DNA of 64,000 bases from JAPPHA01 sp965242975 (GTDB lineage Bacteria; Pseudomonadota; Alphaproteobacteria; Rhodobacterales; Rhodobacteraceae). The notes beneath the pieces were generated by a model. It saw nothing but the letters and a program-made list of their open reading frames with translations. It did no database searches and was not told the origin of the DNA. The position numbers and the translations under genes are program-made. Positions 45,702 through 55,097 of the stretch are shown one piece after another. Position 1 is the first letter of the stretch, and each line of letters starts with the position of its first letter. The stretch is from positions 2,976,001 to 3,040,000 of the forward strand of contig CBDETS010000007.1 of NCBI GenBank assembly GCA_965242975.1, given 5' to 3'.

Positions 45702-46529
45702 CTATTCGCTTTCGAGGCCCAATGCCAATCGGATAACTCGTGAGACAAGGTGCCGATCCGTTAGGACTTCTTCGGGTCCAAGTGCAGAATACCACGCGGG
45801 AGTCCAGGAATGCTGCAAACAAATGGCATGATCCTTGGCCGTCTCAAGAACCTCTGCCGGGTGGATGTCCGTATCGAACCAAAGATCGTGGTATGTATTG
45901 ATACGATCATAGCGCTCAGAAAAATGTTGAGTTTGGACATAACCACGCTTCGTACTATCCCTGAGGCAAATCGACGATTCAAATCGTTGGTCTTGGAGTA
46001 ACGGATCGACAATTGCGTTGCCAAGATAATCCCAGGGGACACGTACTGCCTTGCCGGTGACTTTCTTTCGGAGCCACGATCCGATTTTCTTTGTGCCTTG
46101 TGTTTGAGTCAAAATGCGTCGGTTCACATTCAGCAGCCAATCCAGCAACAACGGGTTTCCAACCTGCGGAGAGTATAAGAAAGCTGTCGAATTCCCTTGC
46201 CGGTGTATCGGGTCACCGAACATTGTCAGCCTGGAATCCGAAAATCGCGACAGATCGAAGCCCGGAAAAACGATCATGTCCATGTCCAGAAACAGCCCGG
46301 GCCTTTCGGCCAAAACGGAAACTGCTGCCACGTCGGATTGAATTGGTAGAGAAAAGGCCTTGAGGCGCTCAACCTCGACCGCTCCCCCGGAATATTCTTT
46401 CAAATTGTCATGGTTGATCAGGATGACCCGTGCGCCCGGAATATTGCGGCGCCACGTGTCCACGCACAATTCAAGGTACCCAGGACGCAACGTGCCGGGT
46501 GTTGACTCCCAAAAATAGAATACATCCAA
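45702..46529 (-). CDS. DXD-motif glycosyltransferase (capsule/GT32-like)
   Basis: 275 residues. MDVFYFWESTPGTLRPGYLELCVDTWRRNIPGARVILIN-type start, PIQSDVAAVSVLAERPGLFLDMDMIVF with the DXD motif, then YSPQVGNPLLLDWLLNVNRRI match Gly_transf_sug/Caps_synth proteins of capsule and O-antigen loci. AICLQHSWTPAWY supplies the usual C-terminal His/Trp motif. Converges with the GT2 gene. Confidence 0.85.
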   Translation of the reverse strand: MDVFYFWESTPGTLRPGYLELCVDTWRRNIPGARVILINHDNLKEYSGGAVEVERLKAFSLPIQSDVAAVSVLAERPGLFLDMDMIVFPGFDLSRFSDSRLTMFGDPIHRQGNSTAFLYSPQVGNPLLLDWLLNVNRRILTQTQGTKKIGSWLRKKVTGKAVRVPWDYLGNAIVDPLLQDQRFESSICLRDSTKRGYVQTQHFSERYDRINTYHDLWFDTDIHPAEVLETAKDHAICLQHSWTPAWYSALGPEEVLTDRHLVSRVIRLALGLESE

Positions 46530-46814
46530 AAGTGAGGCCTACCCATCGACTTTATGACAATTCGAAATCCATATGGGAGTGATTTCCCAATCTCAAGTGG
46601 CTGAAGGGCTCAACACAGTCGGTCAGGCACCGACGAACATTGAGACGGTATGTGACCAAATTTTGGCGTCGCCAAAACTTGGACGGACCGCTTGGGTAAT
46701 CAGTCCCCTGCCAGCACGAATCCGGAGCGAACGCTAATCCCCTCCGTTCTGTCTCCCGACCTGCATAAACCTGCCGAGTGACTCACAATTCCGAAAAAAT
46801 GTGGTTGTCGCACC

Positions 46815-47369
46815 TTATCCTGCTCCGACGCCAAAGGGCGATTGCAAGGTTGGCCAAGCCAAATCTGCCTCTGAAATGCACACTGGCTCGGCGGGCCACG
46901 AAATCGCGAATGCCGGATCGTCATAACGAAAACCATCCGCATGGCCGGGTACGTGCGGGCGTCCCATTTGGTAAAGAACGTCGCAATCGTCCTCAAGTGT
47001 CAGGAACCCGTGGGCACATCCTTCCGGGATAATCAGTCCATGGCGGTTCTCCCGAGACAACTCGAAAGACTGCCATCGGCCCAAGGTCGAACTCCCTACC
47101 CGGAGGTCCGCGACAACATCGAAAATCACACCATTGAGAACACGAACAAACTTTGCCTCTGCGAACGGGGGGCGTTGGAAGTGCATTCCACGACATGTGT
47201 GCTTCAGGTGGTTCGACGACAGGTTAACCTGTGTTGATGTGAAGGTCGCACCGGCTTCCGCGAATTCATTTGGACAATACAGCCGCGAAAAGCAGCCCCG
47301 TTCATCATGGGACGCACCCGTCTTGACGAGCGTAACGCCAGAGATGTCGGTTGAACAAAACTCCAGCAC
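46815..47369 (-). CDS. dTDP-4-dehydrorhamnose 3,5-epimerase-like sugar epimerase
   Basis: 184 residues. DERGCFSRLYCPNEF, TQVNLSSNHLKHTCRGMHFQ, KFVRVLNGVIFDVVADLR and GCAHGFLTLEDDCDVLYQMGRPHVP show the RmlC cupin with the catalytic His (RGMHFQ) and Asp. In this operon the substrate would be a CDP-4-keto-6-deoxyhexose after C-methylation, like the epimerases of CDP-sugar pathways. GTG at 47369 shares a base with the previous TAG (TAGTG), so translation is coupled. Last gene of the rfb operon. Confidence 0.85.
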   Translation of the reverse strand: MLEFCSTDISGVTLVKTGASHDERGCFSRLYCPNEFAEAGATFTSTQVNLSSNHLKHTCRGMHFQRPPFAEAKFVRVLNGVIFDVVADLRVGSSTLGRWQSFELSRENRHGLIIPEGCAHGFLTLEDDCDVLYQMGRPHVPGHADGFRYDDPAFAISWPAEPVCISEADLAWPTLQSPFGVGAG

Positions 47370-48610
47370 TAGATTATCCGCGTATCCGGAATTGCTGTTA
47401 CGAACCGTGTTCCCTGTTCTGCAAGTGTGCCCAACTGCGCGCGGACTTCTTCAGCCAAATTCCAAGCCAGAATCACGACGAAGTCAGGTTGCGAATTTAT
47501 CAACGTATCGGGAGTGACGACAGGGATGCGGCTGCCCGGCAAGAACCTGCCTTGTTTGGTGCGGTTGCGATCGGCAACGAATGGTATGTCGGAGCTGTCA
47601 AGTCCGCAGACGTTGAGAAACGTGTTTCCCTTTGCGGCAGCGCCGTAAGCTGCAACACGCTTTTTTGAATCTCTGGCGTCAGAGAGAAATTGTCGGAAAC
47701 GCGCGCAGCATGCGTCGATCCGGCTCGAAAACCCGCGGTAACCATCGAGATCGTGGAGAGATGCCGAATTTTCCGCAGCTCTGATCACATCGACGCCAGG
47801 AGTTTCAGCGCGATTTGCTGTTCCGTGGCAAGCGAAGACGCGGAGCGATCCACCATGCGTTGAAAGTTTCTCGACATCGAATACACGTAATCCAGCCTTG
47901 GCGAACACTTTTTCTACGACAAAAAGACTGAGGTAGGAGTAGTGTTCATGGTAAATCGTGTCGAACTGGGTGTGCTTGATAAGATTGAGAATGTGCGGAA
48001 ACTCGAAAGTTGCGATCCCACCTAGCTTGAGAACTTCGGGAAACCCGAGAACAAAATCAAGTATGTCCGGCACATGGGCCAGAACATTGTTTGCAATCAG
48101 AAGATCGGCCGACACGCCTTTCTCGGCCAACCGTCGACCGGAGAACTGGCCGAAATAGTCGATGTGCGTCGGCACTCCCTTCGCCTCGGCCGCCTCGGCG
48201 ACATTGGCCGCAGGTTCGATCCCCAGAACAGGAATCCCGTCTTTCACAAAGTGTTGAAGAAGGTAACCGTCGTTGCTGGCAATCTCGACGACCTGGGACC
48301 CGGACCCGAGATCAAGCCGGGCCTTCATGGCCTCGGCATAGCGTCGCGCATGCGAGACCCAACTGTCCGAATATGACGAATAGTATACGTAGTCGGCACC
48401 GAAGATCTGATCGTGCCGTACCACTTCGTCGGTTTGAACCAAAAGACAATGACTGCAAACCCGAACAATCAGCGGAAAGGCAGGTTCCCGCCCGGAACGG
48501 ACGTCTTCACGGGTCAACAGGGCGTTGGACAAAGGCATTTGCCCCAGGTCCACAAATGTCGTGTCGAGAAGGCTTCCACAAAACCGGCATGCCGGAGACG
48601 GCGTATTCAC
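47369..48610 (-). CDS. NDP-hexose C-methyltransferase (TylCIII/NovU-like)
   Basis: 413 residues from GTG at 48610, overlapping the rfbG stop (GTGA). An N-terminal zinc site (CRFCGSLL, then CSHCLLVQ), a SAM-binding core (VVEIASNDGYLLQHF, then NNVLAHVPD), FEFPHILNLIKHTQFDTIYHEHYSY and the C-terminal AAYGAAAKGNTFLN region are the three-domain plan of sugar C-3/C-5 methyltransferases. It would add a methyl branch to a keto-deoxy sugar. The HEHYSY His/Tyr near the active site is kept. Confidence 0.85.
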   Translation of the reverse strand: MNTPSPACRFCGSLLDTTFVDLGQMPLSNALLTREDVRSGREPAFPLIVRVCSHCLLVQTDEVVRHDQIFGADYVYYSSYSDSWVSHARRYAEAMKARLDLGSGSQVVEIASNDGYLLQHFVKDGIPVLGIEPAANVAEAAEAKGVPTHIDYFGQFSGRRLAEKGVSADLLIANNVLAHVPDILDFVLGFPEVLKLGGIATFEFPHILNLIKHTQFDTIYHEHYSYLSLFVVEKVFAKAGLRVFDVEKLSTHGGSLRVFACHGTANRAETPGVDVIRAAENSASLHDLDGYRGFSSRIDACCARFRQFLSDARDSKKRVAAYGAAAKGNTFLNVCGLDSSDIPFVADRNRTKQGRFLPGSRIPVVTPDTLINSQPDFVVILAWNLAEEVRAQLGTLAEQGTRFVTAIPDTRII

Positions 48611-49680
48611 TGTTCGACCTCGACCAATTTCGTAAAACTGCGGATTTGGTTCAGGGAATACGCACGCATATCCTCGCGGGCGGCGCAGGCCTTGTACCAA
48701 TCCGCTGTCCAACGCAGCGATGCGTCTCCGGAGAGTTTGTCGCACCATGCGAGCGTTTCCCGGGCCCGGGTCGCGTCCAGCGCAAGCCTTTCCATCTCGC
48801 GCGGACCTTTCGTGGAGTCGTGAGTCCAACTCGCGCCGGGCGCCAGGATCTGCAACATGCCGTCTGCGATTTCACGCACTGTCTTCCGCGCGGATTCCGT
48901 CGGGCCAAAGTTCAGTGACACGGGGACTCGGCGTCCAGCTGCAAGCGCCTCCACGTAAAGGAAGTAGCCGTTCAGGCAATCGAGCACGTGCTGCCACGGG
49001 CGCACCATGTCCGGATTTCGTATCGCGGGTGCACGATGTTTCTGCACGGCCCGCCATATGTCAGGCACGATACGGTCTTCGGAAAAGTCACCGCCGCCGA
49101 TAACGTTTCCCGCCCGGGCCGAGGCCATGCGAGGGGGCCCGTCTCGCGTAAACGACGCTGCCCAACTCGATACGAGAATTTCCGTAGCGGCTTTGGAGGC
49201 AGAATAAGGATCATGCCCACCAAGCGGGTCGTCCTCCCGGAATGCTCGACCACTTTCGTCGTTGCGATAGACCTTGTCGGACGTCACCACCAGAACCACG
49301 GGCGTGAGATCCAGATCTCGCAACACGCTCAGAAGATTCAGGGTGCCCGTAACGTTTGTCTGCCAGGTTGTGATCGGATCGGAATAGGATCGGCGCACGA
49401 TTGCCTGGGCGGCCATGTGCAGTATGATGTCCGGTCTTGAATCGCGCATGGCACGTTTGAGCGCGACTCTATCTCCTAAGTCGGAGATGCAGTTCTCAAT
49501 CCCTTCAGCGACTCGAGCCAAGGTAAAGAGATTGTCTTCGGCCTCGGGGGCAAGTGCGAAGCCCGTAACGGATGCACCAAGGCTCCTAAGCCACAGCGCG
49601 GCCCATGAGCCTTTGAAACCGGTATGACCAGTCAGAAAAACTCGCTGGCCGCGCCAAAATGCAAGGTTCGGCGCCGGCAT
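48607..49680 (-). CDS. rfbG: CDP-glucose 4,6-dehydratase
   Basis: 357 residues from ATG 49680 (MPAPNLAFWRGQRVFLTG). NAD site GHTGFKGSWAALWL, LHMAAQAIVRRSYSDP, VVTSDKVYRN and the YSASKAA catalytic Tyr/Lys are those of RfbG. It makes CDP-4-keto-6-deoxyglucose, the branch point to CDP-deoxyhexoses. An upstream TTG at 49692 would overlap rfbF; the ATG fits better, 5 bases after its stop with GGAAGG upstream. Confidence 0.95.
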   Translation of the reverse strand: MPAPNLAFWRGQRVFLTGHTGFKGSWAALWLRSLGASVTGFALAPEAEDNLFTLARVAEGIENCISDLGDRVALKRAMRDSRPDIILHMAAQAIVRRSYSDPITTWQTNVTGTLNLLSVLRDLDLTPVVLVVTSDKVYRNDESGRAFREDDPLGGHDPYSASKAATEILVSSWAASFTRDGPPRMASARAGNVIGGGDFSEDRIVPDIWRAVQKHRAPAIRNPDMVRPWQHVLDCLNGYFLYVEALAAGRRVPVSLNFGPTESARKTVREIADGMLQILAPGASWTHDSTKGPREMERLALDATRARETLAWCDKLSGDASLRWTADWYKACAAREDMRAYSLNQIRSFTKLVEVEQ

Positions 49681-49685
49681 GTGGA

Positions 49686-50456
49686 CTACCAAACCTTCCA
49701 GGGTGCGTTTCCGCCTTCCCAGAGCCCTTCCAGATAGTTTTTGTCGCGCAATGTATCCATTGCATACCAGAATCCATCATGCTGCCAGGCCATCAACTCA
49801 CCACGAGCAGCCATGGTGTTCAACGGAGCACCCTCGAACGACGTCTGCGGGCCATCGATCAGATCCAGTACACCCGGGTCCAGTACAAAGAACCCTCCGC
49901 TTATACGTGCATTGTCACCCGGGGGTTTCTCGGTGAAGCGATCGACCCGGCAGCCTGTCGTTTCCAATGCGCCGTATCGTCCGGGAGGAACAACGCTTGC
50001 AATTGTCGCTAGCTTGCCGTGGCTCTTGTGAAACGAAATCTCCTTCCCGATATCGATATCTGCAAGTCCGTCTCCATAGGTCATGCAAAACGGGGCATCG
50101 TCATCGAGATAGTCGCGTACGCCTGTTATTCGACCGCCGGTCTGGGTCTCGTGACCGGTGTCGACAAGGGTTACGCGCCAAGGTTCAGCGATGGTCTGAT
50201 GATAGGTAATCTCGCCTGAACGCACATCGATCGTCACGTCCGATGAATGGAGAAAGTAGTTGGCGAAAAACTCCTTGATCATGTACCCGCGGTAACCGAG
50301 CGAGATTATGAAATCCGATATGCCGTTGGCTGCGTAGATCTTCATTACATGCCAGAGAAGAGGGCGGCCGCCGATTTCGATCATGGGCTTGGGTTTCAGA
50401 TGGCTCTCTTCGGCGATTCGGGTACCAAAACCGCCTGCAAGGATGACTGCTTTCAT
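49686..50456 (-). CDS. rfbF: Glucose-1-phosphate cytidylyltransferase
   Basis: 256 residues from ATG 50456. MKAVILAGGFGTRIAEESHLKPKPMIEIGGRPLL is the nucleotidyltransferase signature, with FCMTYGDGLADIDI holding the metal Asp and GGFFVLDPGVLDLI the RfbF pattern. It makes CDP-glucose from CTP and glucose-1-phosphate. First gene of a four-gene operon (rfbF, rfbG, C-methyltransferase, epimerase) with junctions of -4 to +5 bases. Confidence 0.95.
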   Translation of the reverse strand: MKAVILAGGFGTRIAEESHLKPKPMIEIGGRPLLWHVMKIYAANGISDFIISLGYRGYMIKEFFANYFLHSSDVTIDVRSGEITYHQTIAEPWRVTLVDTGHETQTGGRITGVRDYLDDDAPFCMTYGDGLADIDIGKEISFHKSHGKLATIASVVPPGRYGALETTGCRVDRFTEKPPGDNARISGGFFVLDPGVLDLIDGPQTSFEGAPLNTMAARGELMAWQHDGFWYAMDTLRDKNYLEGLWEGGNAPWKVW

Positions 50457-51031
50457 GGAACGCGTGTCCTGTGCAAGAGAAAGAGTGTCGTGAGCCACAC
50501 CGGTGACGCGAGGGAGTTTGATGTCAAAGGTAGCTACCCGTGGGCAGAGTCTTGTTGCTCAAATTACCACAGCCAGGTGGCCGCTGTGAACATGATGATT
50601 CAGCGGAGTTGCTTTCGCGAGCCAAAGGACCCATCGGCCCTTTCGGATATGACTGCGACTGGAACGAGTGTGAATGGTCGCTGTCGAAGACGGCGTCGTC
50701 ACTGGCGCGTAGCTGAGCTTCTGCATAGTCAGCTCACTTTGGTCGGACGGGCGAAGTCCCGTGCCGCACTCCTCTGCAGAACTCGTGTACGTAGGGACCC
50801 CGCGCCCGGCTTTCCGGGGTTCGAGAAACCACTCGATGATTGTTTCGGACGCGAGAAGCACCAAATGCTCCAAGTGCCTTGGTTTTCCGGCATTCATTCC
50901 TGCGAAGTCGCGATCATCGCGCCTTTGCGGCCGGGGGAACCCTTTTCTTGAACTTGCTCCCAGAAGAAGTGTAGATTCAAACAGTTCGAGGTCATCGGCA
51001 TGGCGCCTGAAACCTGGGGATCGTACGAGTT
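50457..51031. other. Intergenic; divergent promoter region of rfbF
   Basis: About 575 bases. A 112-codon reverse frame (50559-50897) has no known domain. The region must hold the rfbF promoter and that of the forward glycosyltransferase; no clear boxes seen. Confidence 0.35.
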
Positions 51032-52300
51032 TTGCTAATCAGCCTTGTCATTCCAACTCGTGAGCGTGCTCAATTCCTGGCAGGATGCCTTGAAACGGTT
51101 CTGTCGGTTGACGACCCGGACCTTGAGATCATTGTATCTGACAATCACAGCCGTGACGGCACGGCGGATGTCGTTGCAGCGAAGAACGATCCGCGCCTCG
51201 TCTACACCAGGACTTCAGAACGTTGCTCAATGCGAGCGAATTTCGAAAATGGCCTTCGGGCGTCAAACGGGGACTATGTGATATTCATCGGTGATGATGA
51301 TGGGGTCCTTCCCGGCGGGATGGTGCATCTGCGTGAACTTCTCGAATGTCACCGCCCTGAGGCAGTCGGGTGGAAGATCATCCAGTACTTCTGGCCTCCT
51401 GATGAGACCGGATGTGGCGGAGGCCACCTGAGAATCAGAGTTTCAGCGCCCTACCGCAAGACGAGATCCCAACCGGGTTCGGAAGTTTTCAAGCGGGTTT
51501 GTGCTGCTCGACTTCGCTCATACAGGGATGCCGCCAATATCTATCACGGGTGTGTTTCACGTGAATTGATTGAGCGAGTTCGAGTAAATCAAGATGGCAT
51601 TTACTTCCGCGGTGCAATTCCGGACATCTATGCCTCGATGGCCAATTTGAGAGAAATGTCGGAATCCCTGGTCTGGGCTGGGCATCCCGCTACTTTCGGA
51701 GGCGTGTCGCCCCGTTCCAACGGTGCAGGTCAGATGAGCCATTCAAAGGTCGGTAAGGCTGGACTCGAGGAAATTTCCAATTTCAAAAACGAAGCCTCGA
51801 CTGATGAAAATGCAGCGTCGATCGACGTGTCGATCCCGTCTGTTGACGCGCTCACTCTTGACATGCTCGACTTGGCGCTCGCCGGAAGACCGGAAAGTGA
51901 CCGAATCGACCGGGAGGCGTGGCTGCGGCGCATCAGGAAACGCTTGGCAAGAATGCCGCGGCCCAAGTTCGAGCATGGTGCGGCTTCCCTGGATGATTAC
52001 TGTCGCGAAAAAGGCTTGACGGGCATTTTGCGCACGGTTGAGAGGAAAACTCCATTTGTCGGCCCGGAAGAAGCAACTGACCAGAGTCCTCCACAGACCT
52101 CGAGACTGGGGGCAGGCAGGATCATTCTGGCGGATCCGGTCAGGCTGGCCACAGTGTCCCAAGCCTCCCGTGCAATCGACGAGGTCTTGGGTTTGCATAA
52201 CCTGGATAGTGGAATGCGTTGGACAAAATGGTTGGCGGCCTTACGACGCGCGAACCGCGTAAGTGAACAGTGGCGCACCGAACTTAATTCCATACACTGA
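51032..52300 (+). CDS. Family 2 glycosyltransferase with long C-terminal extension
   Basis: 422 residues starting at TTG 51032 (LLISLVIPTRERAQFLAGCL). EIIVSDNHSRDGT, RANFENGLRASNGDYVIFIGDDDGVLPG (DxD) mark a GT-A fold. After about residue 230 the extension (NEASTDENAASIDVSIPS and a Lys/Arg-rich helix) is unlike common GT2 enzymes. The start is a TTG with no strong ribosome site, so it is less certain than the domain. Confidence 0.85.
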   Translation: MLISLVIPTRERAQFLAGCLETVLSVDDPDLEIIVSDNHSRDGTADVVAAKNDPRLVYTRTSERCSMRANFENGLRASNGDYVIFIGDDDGVLPGGMVHLRELLECHRPEAVGWKIIQYFWPPDETGCGGGHLRIRVSAPYRKTRSQPGSEVFKRVCAARLRSYRDAANIYHGCVSRELIERVRVNQDGIYFRGAIPDIYASMANLREMSESLVWAGHPATFGGVSPRSNGAGQMSHSKVGKAGLEEISNFKNEASTDENAASIDVSIPSVDALTLDMLDLALAGRPESDRIDREAWLRRIRKRLARMPRPKFEHGAASLDDYCREKGLTGILRTVERKTPFVGPEEATDQSPPQTSRLGAGRIILADPVRLATVSQASRAIDEVLGLHNLDSGMRWTKWLAALRRANRVSEQWRTELNSIH

Positions 52301-52410
52301 GACCACTCACCTTGGCCGGATCCTGCAGGCACAGGCGAAGAGTCTTGGCTGCGGCCAGGACTGAGGCGCTGATGGCGATGGAAGTTCATCGATATTTCAG
52401 AATGAGGGCA

Positions 52411-53295
52411 TCAAATCCCGACGCGAGATCGGCGGAGAGCATCGCAGTAGTCCGAAATTCCCGCTTCAAGTGAAATTGACGGCCTGAAGTCGACCTCCGA
52501 ACGGAGGCGCGCGGTGTCCGCGATGATTGCCGGTGGTTCACCTGGACCGAGCGAACGTTCACCGAAGCGAATTACGTCGCCGGCACCAGTTATTCGGCGG
52601 GCAAGAACGCCGATCTCTTCAAACGTGTTTCCCTTTCCACTGGCAACATTGATCGGGCCGTTTAGCTCCGAAAGAGCGATAGCCGCCAGTGCTTCGGCCA
52701 CGTTTCGCACGTCCCAGAAGTCTCGTACGGTGTCGGCTGGCCCACACGACAGTATTTCTTCTCGCAGACATGCCCGTAATATTGAAGGAACAAGTCGTGC
52801 CGGGGCTTCTCCTTCGCCGAAAGGAATAAAGACGCGGGCCCATGCGGCGGTTGCCCCGTGCTTCTCTGCGGAACAGAGCATCGCTTCGCCGGTTCTGGCC
52901 TTAGCTCCACCGTACGGCGTGTGAGGAGCAATCGGCGCGTCTTCCGGGAACGTGCCTCCGCCAACCCAATCGTATTCTGCGCACGTGCCCGTTGCGACCA
53001 CACGACGGCCGCCGTCGGCGAGAAAGCGGTCAACAAGGTCGGCCGTCGCACGTTCCCACTGCCAATTGAGATTGCTATGCCAGAAATTCGTGTGTTCGGT
53101 GATCCAGGCGAGATGCACGAGCGTGTCGGCGCAGGCTCCGCCAAGGGCACACGCCCGACCATCTTCCGTCAGGAGGTCACATGGACCCGAACGTCGAGCG
53201 TCTATGACTTCGGCTCCCCGGGCTCGAAGCGCGACCGCCACCCGGCGCCCCACGAAGCCGCCCATTCCGGTCACCAAGATCCGTCGTTTCGACAT
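52411..53295 (-). CDS. NAD-dependent nucleotide-sugar epimerase/reductase (SDR)
   Basis: 294 residues. ILVTGMGGFVGRRVAVAL is the Rossmann motif, LVHLAWITEHTNFWH and VVATGTCAEYDW the sugar loop, and YGGAKARTGEAM the YxxxK pair. WcaG/RmlD-type reductases finish deoxysugar synthesis by reducing the 4-keto group. Placed near the rfb operon on the same strand, it is the best candidate for that final step, though separated by a divergent glycosyltransferase. Confidence 0.85.
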   Translation of the reverse strand: MSKRRILVTGMGGFVGRRVAVALRARGAEVIDARRSGPCDLLTEDGRACALGGACADTLVHLAWITEHTNFWHSNLNWQWERATADLVDRFLADGGRRVVATGTCAEYDWVGGGTFPEDAPIAPHTPYGGAKARTGEAMLCSAEKHGATAAWARVFIPFGEGEAPARLVPSILRACLREEILSCGPADTVRDFWDVRNVAEALAAIALSELNGPINVASGKGNTFEEIGVLARRITGAGDVIRFGERSLGPGEPPAIIADTARLRSEVDFRPSISLEAGISDYCDALRRSRVGI

Positions 53296-53745
53296 TTCTC
53301 AATTCACCGTTTTGCGGAGACAAGATGGGAGGTCATCATCCTTGGTCGGATTTGTCAGTCAACAGTTATTCTTCGGTTTCGCACGGACTGGATGGCGTCA
53401 ATGCTTGCGGCCAGCCCGGTACACTGTCCAGCTAAGGGTTTGTCACGAACTAACGGATGCACTTTCTGAGGTTGGAAGTACTATGTGGCTCCGGTCGCCG
53501 TGTAAGTCGATGCGCCGGATGTCCAGGGCTTTGATCTCCGATTTGCCGGTCTTGATGCCGGTCGGGCAGTCGCTCATGTCCCTGCCACAGTAGAATTCAG
53601 CCCCGTCCCGGTCCTGATGGAGCCGGTAAGGCCGATGATGGAAACCTGTTCCATTGACGCTCGCTACCATGCTTTTGCGCGCAACTCGTTTGCCGATTTC
53701 TCTGGCGCATTGTGCCCCCGTTCGGAGGGGCGTCCACTCCTTCGC
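53296..53745. other. Intergenic; no gene recognised
   Basis: About 450 bases with short frames only (53443-53670 reverse has a Cys/His-rich stretch of no known family). Confidence 0.35.
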
Positions 53746-54194
53746 TTACGAACGGCGGTGTTTCCTGTGCTGGTGCTGCCCCGATGAGGATCGGCAGCGA
53801 TCTGGCTTGGCAATGATCGAACCGAGGATGTTCGCGCCCACGTCGGCCGCACTGACCGACCCCGGCGGCACTGCCGCCAAATCTGCGAGGTCTACTTGCA
53901 CCGCGGTTCGGGAGTTCAGGAGGGCGCAACCGGAATTCGGATAGTTGAGTGCTTCCAACATCTCTCCTGCCGTGTCGGCGTTTCGATGGCCAAAGACACC
54001 CTGAATGGCTTCAATGCAACCGGCCGCGTCCATGCCGATGAGCTGCAGTGCTGTGCGGCAACGCACGGAAGCCAGTGCTTCAGTCGATCCCGGCTGCAAT
54101 TGCAAGCTTGCCGGTGCCCGGTGAATGGACACTAGACAAGCCGAGAATTCCGCCCCATATCTACATGTGGAGGCTTTGCGGGCGACTGCATTGC
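53746..54194 (-). pseudogene. Unknown ORF, 3' part, interrupted by an IS1595-like element
   Basis: The frame GNAVARKASTCRYG... ALEALNYPNSGCALLNSRTA ... VSAADVGANILGS runs about 150 codons to a stop at 53746. It rejoins in frame with 56114-56273 once the IS and one 8-bp duplication are removed (EQKK then GNAV). I recognise no domain, and whether it is a real gene is uncertain. Confidence 0.35.
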
Positions 54195-54202
54195 CTTTTT
54201 TT
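54195..54202 (+). repeat. IS1595-like target-site duplication, left (CTTTTTTT)
   Basis: Identical 8 bases at 56106-56113; 8 bp is the usual duplication of the IS1595 family. Confidence 0.8.
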
Positions 54203-54207
54203 GGGAA

Positions 54208-54384
54208 TTATATACTTGACGGAGCACCGCCATCCGACCGAGGCAATTCCTTGACACCACCTTTCGCAACGAGATCCTCAAAATCAGGTAATTCCTCGAT
54301 ACCAGCCAGTTTCGATAACTGGCTGTTTTCGTCTTTCGATTCTTCCGTCTTTTCCTTTTCAGGAATGATTTCAGCTAATCTCAT
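54208..54384 (-). CDS. Small acidic protein of the IS1595-like element
   Basis: 58 residues from ATG 54384, with AAGGA 7 bases upstream. Sequence is strongly charged (MRLAEIIPEKEKTEESKDEN) then AGIEELPDFEDLV. The stop codon TAA lies in the terminal repeat. No family recognised; perhaps a regulator or simply cargo. Confidence 0.5.
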   Translation of the reverse strand: MRLAEIIPEKEKTEESKDENSQLSKLAGIEELPDFEDLVAKGGVKELPRSDGGAPSSI

Positions 54385-54632
54385 ATCGATATTCCTTCGC
54401 AATTATTTACCCATTTACAGAACCCAACGATTCAACTAATCACCTTCCCGCCAATTGAAACAAGAGTACTCGACCGCTTAGGTCGGGTCACTCGCTGAAT
54501 ACAACAGCCGTGTATCCAATGATGGGGTAGCTCCCTGTCATCATGGCGAATAGGCGAGGACGACTCACACTCTTGTTTCGTTGGCATGGCCCGGCACCAG
54601 TCTGGTCATTGCCAAAAACAGGAGTGATGAAG

Positions 54633-54968
54633 ATGAAAAAGTTCGTAGTGACATTAGCGGCAGCGACGATGATTGGTTCAATGGGCCAGACACAAGACGT
54701 GCCCGATTATTTGCACGAAATTGAAACCCACTTTGTAAACCCTTGCCTCAAAATTGCGGCGGGACAATCTGGTGTTCCAGTTTCAGACGAATTTATTGAA
54801 ATGATCAAAACCGACCAACCTCAATTTGCACCATTAGTAACTCTATTCACCACTTCAGATGGTAGGGTGGTCGAAATTGCAAGGTTTGATAGCGAATTTG
54901 AAGCACACCAAGAATTGACTTGGGCAGTCAATCGTTATTTGGAAATGATTGCTGAGTCGAAGTCTTAA
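54633..54968 (+). CDS. Secreted small protein, passenger of the IS1595-like element
   Basis: 111 residues from ATG 54633, where AGGAG is 8 bases upstream (an ATG at 54627 is too close). MKKFVVTLAAATMIGSMGQT is a Sec signal peptide. The mature part (YLHEIETHFVNPCLKIAAGQ, then TLFTTSDGRVVEIARF) is unknown to me. AT-rich codon use differs from neighbours. It is transcribed opposite to the transposase. Confidence 0.65.
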   Translation: MKKFVVTLAAATMIGSMGQTQDVPDYLHEIETHFVNPCLKIAAGQSGVPVSDEFIEMIKTDQPQFAPLVTLFTTSDGRVVEIARFDSEFEAHQELTWAVNRYLEMIAESKS

Positions 54969-55080
54969 TGTCTTGTTGTCGTGCCTTAAATTCTTCTGAT
55001 ATTTGTTCCAGAATTTCGATATGCGTATCGAGCGGTATGCTTTCATCTATTGGAACTTCGATTCTATGAATTGTATTCAA
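54928..55080 (-). CDS. Small ORF downstream of the IS1595-like transposase
   Basis: 50 codons from TTG 55080 with AAGGAG 6 bases upstream. Reads NTIHRIEVPIDESIPLDTHI, then EQISEEFKARQQDI, ending TGA at 54928. It starts 17 bases after the transposase stop and overlaps the 3' end of the secreted-protein gene on the other strand by 41 bases. The ribosome site makes it plausible. Confidence 0.45.
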   Translation of the reverse strand: MNTIHRIEVPIDESIPLDTHIEILEQISEEFKARQQDIKTSTQQSFPNND

Positions 55081-55097
55081 ATTTTGTCTCCTTGAAC

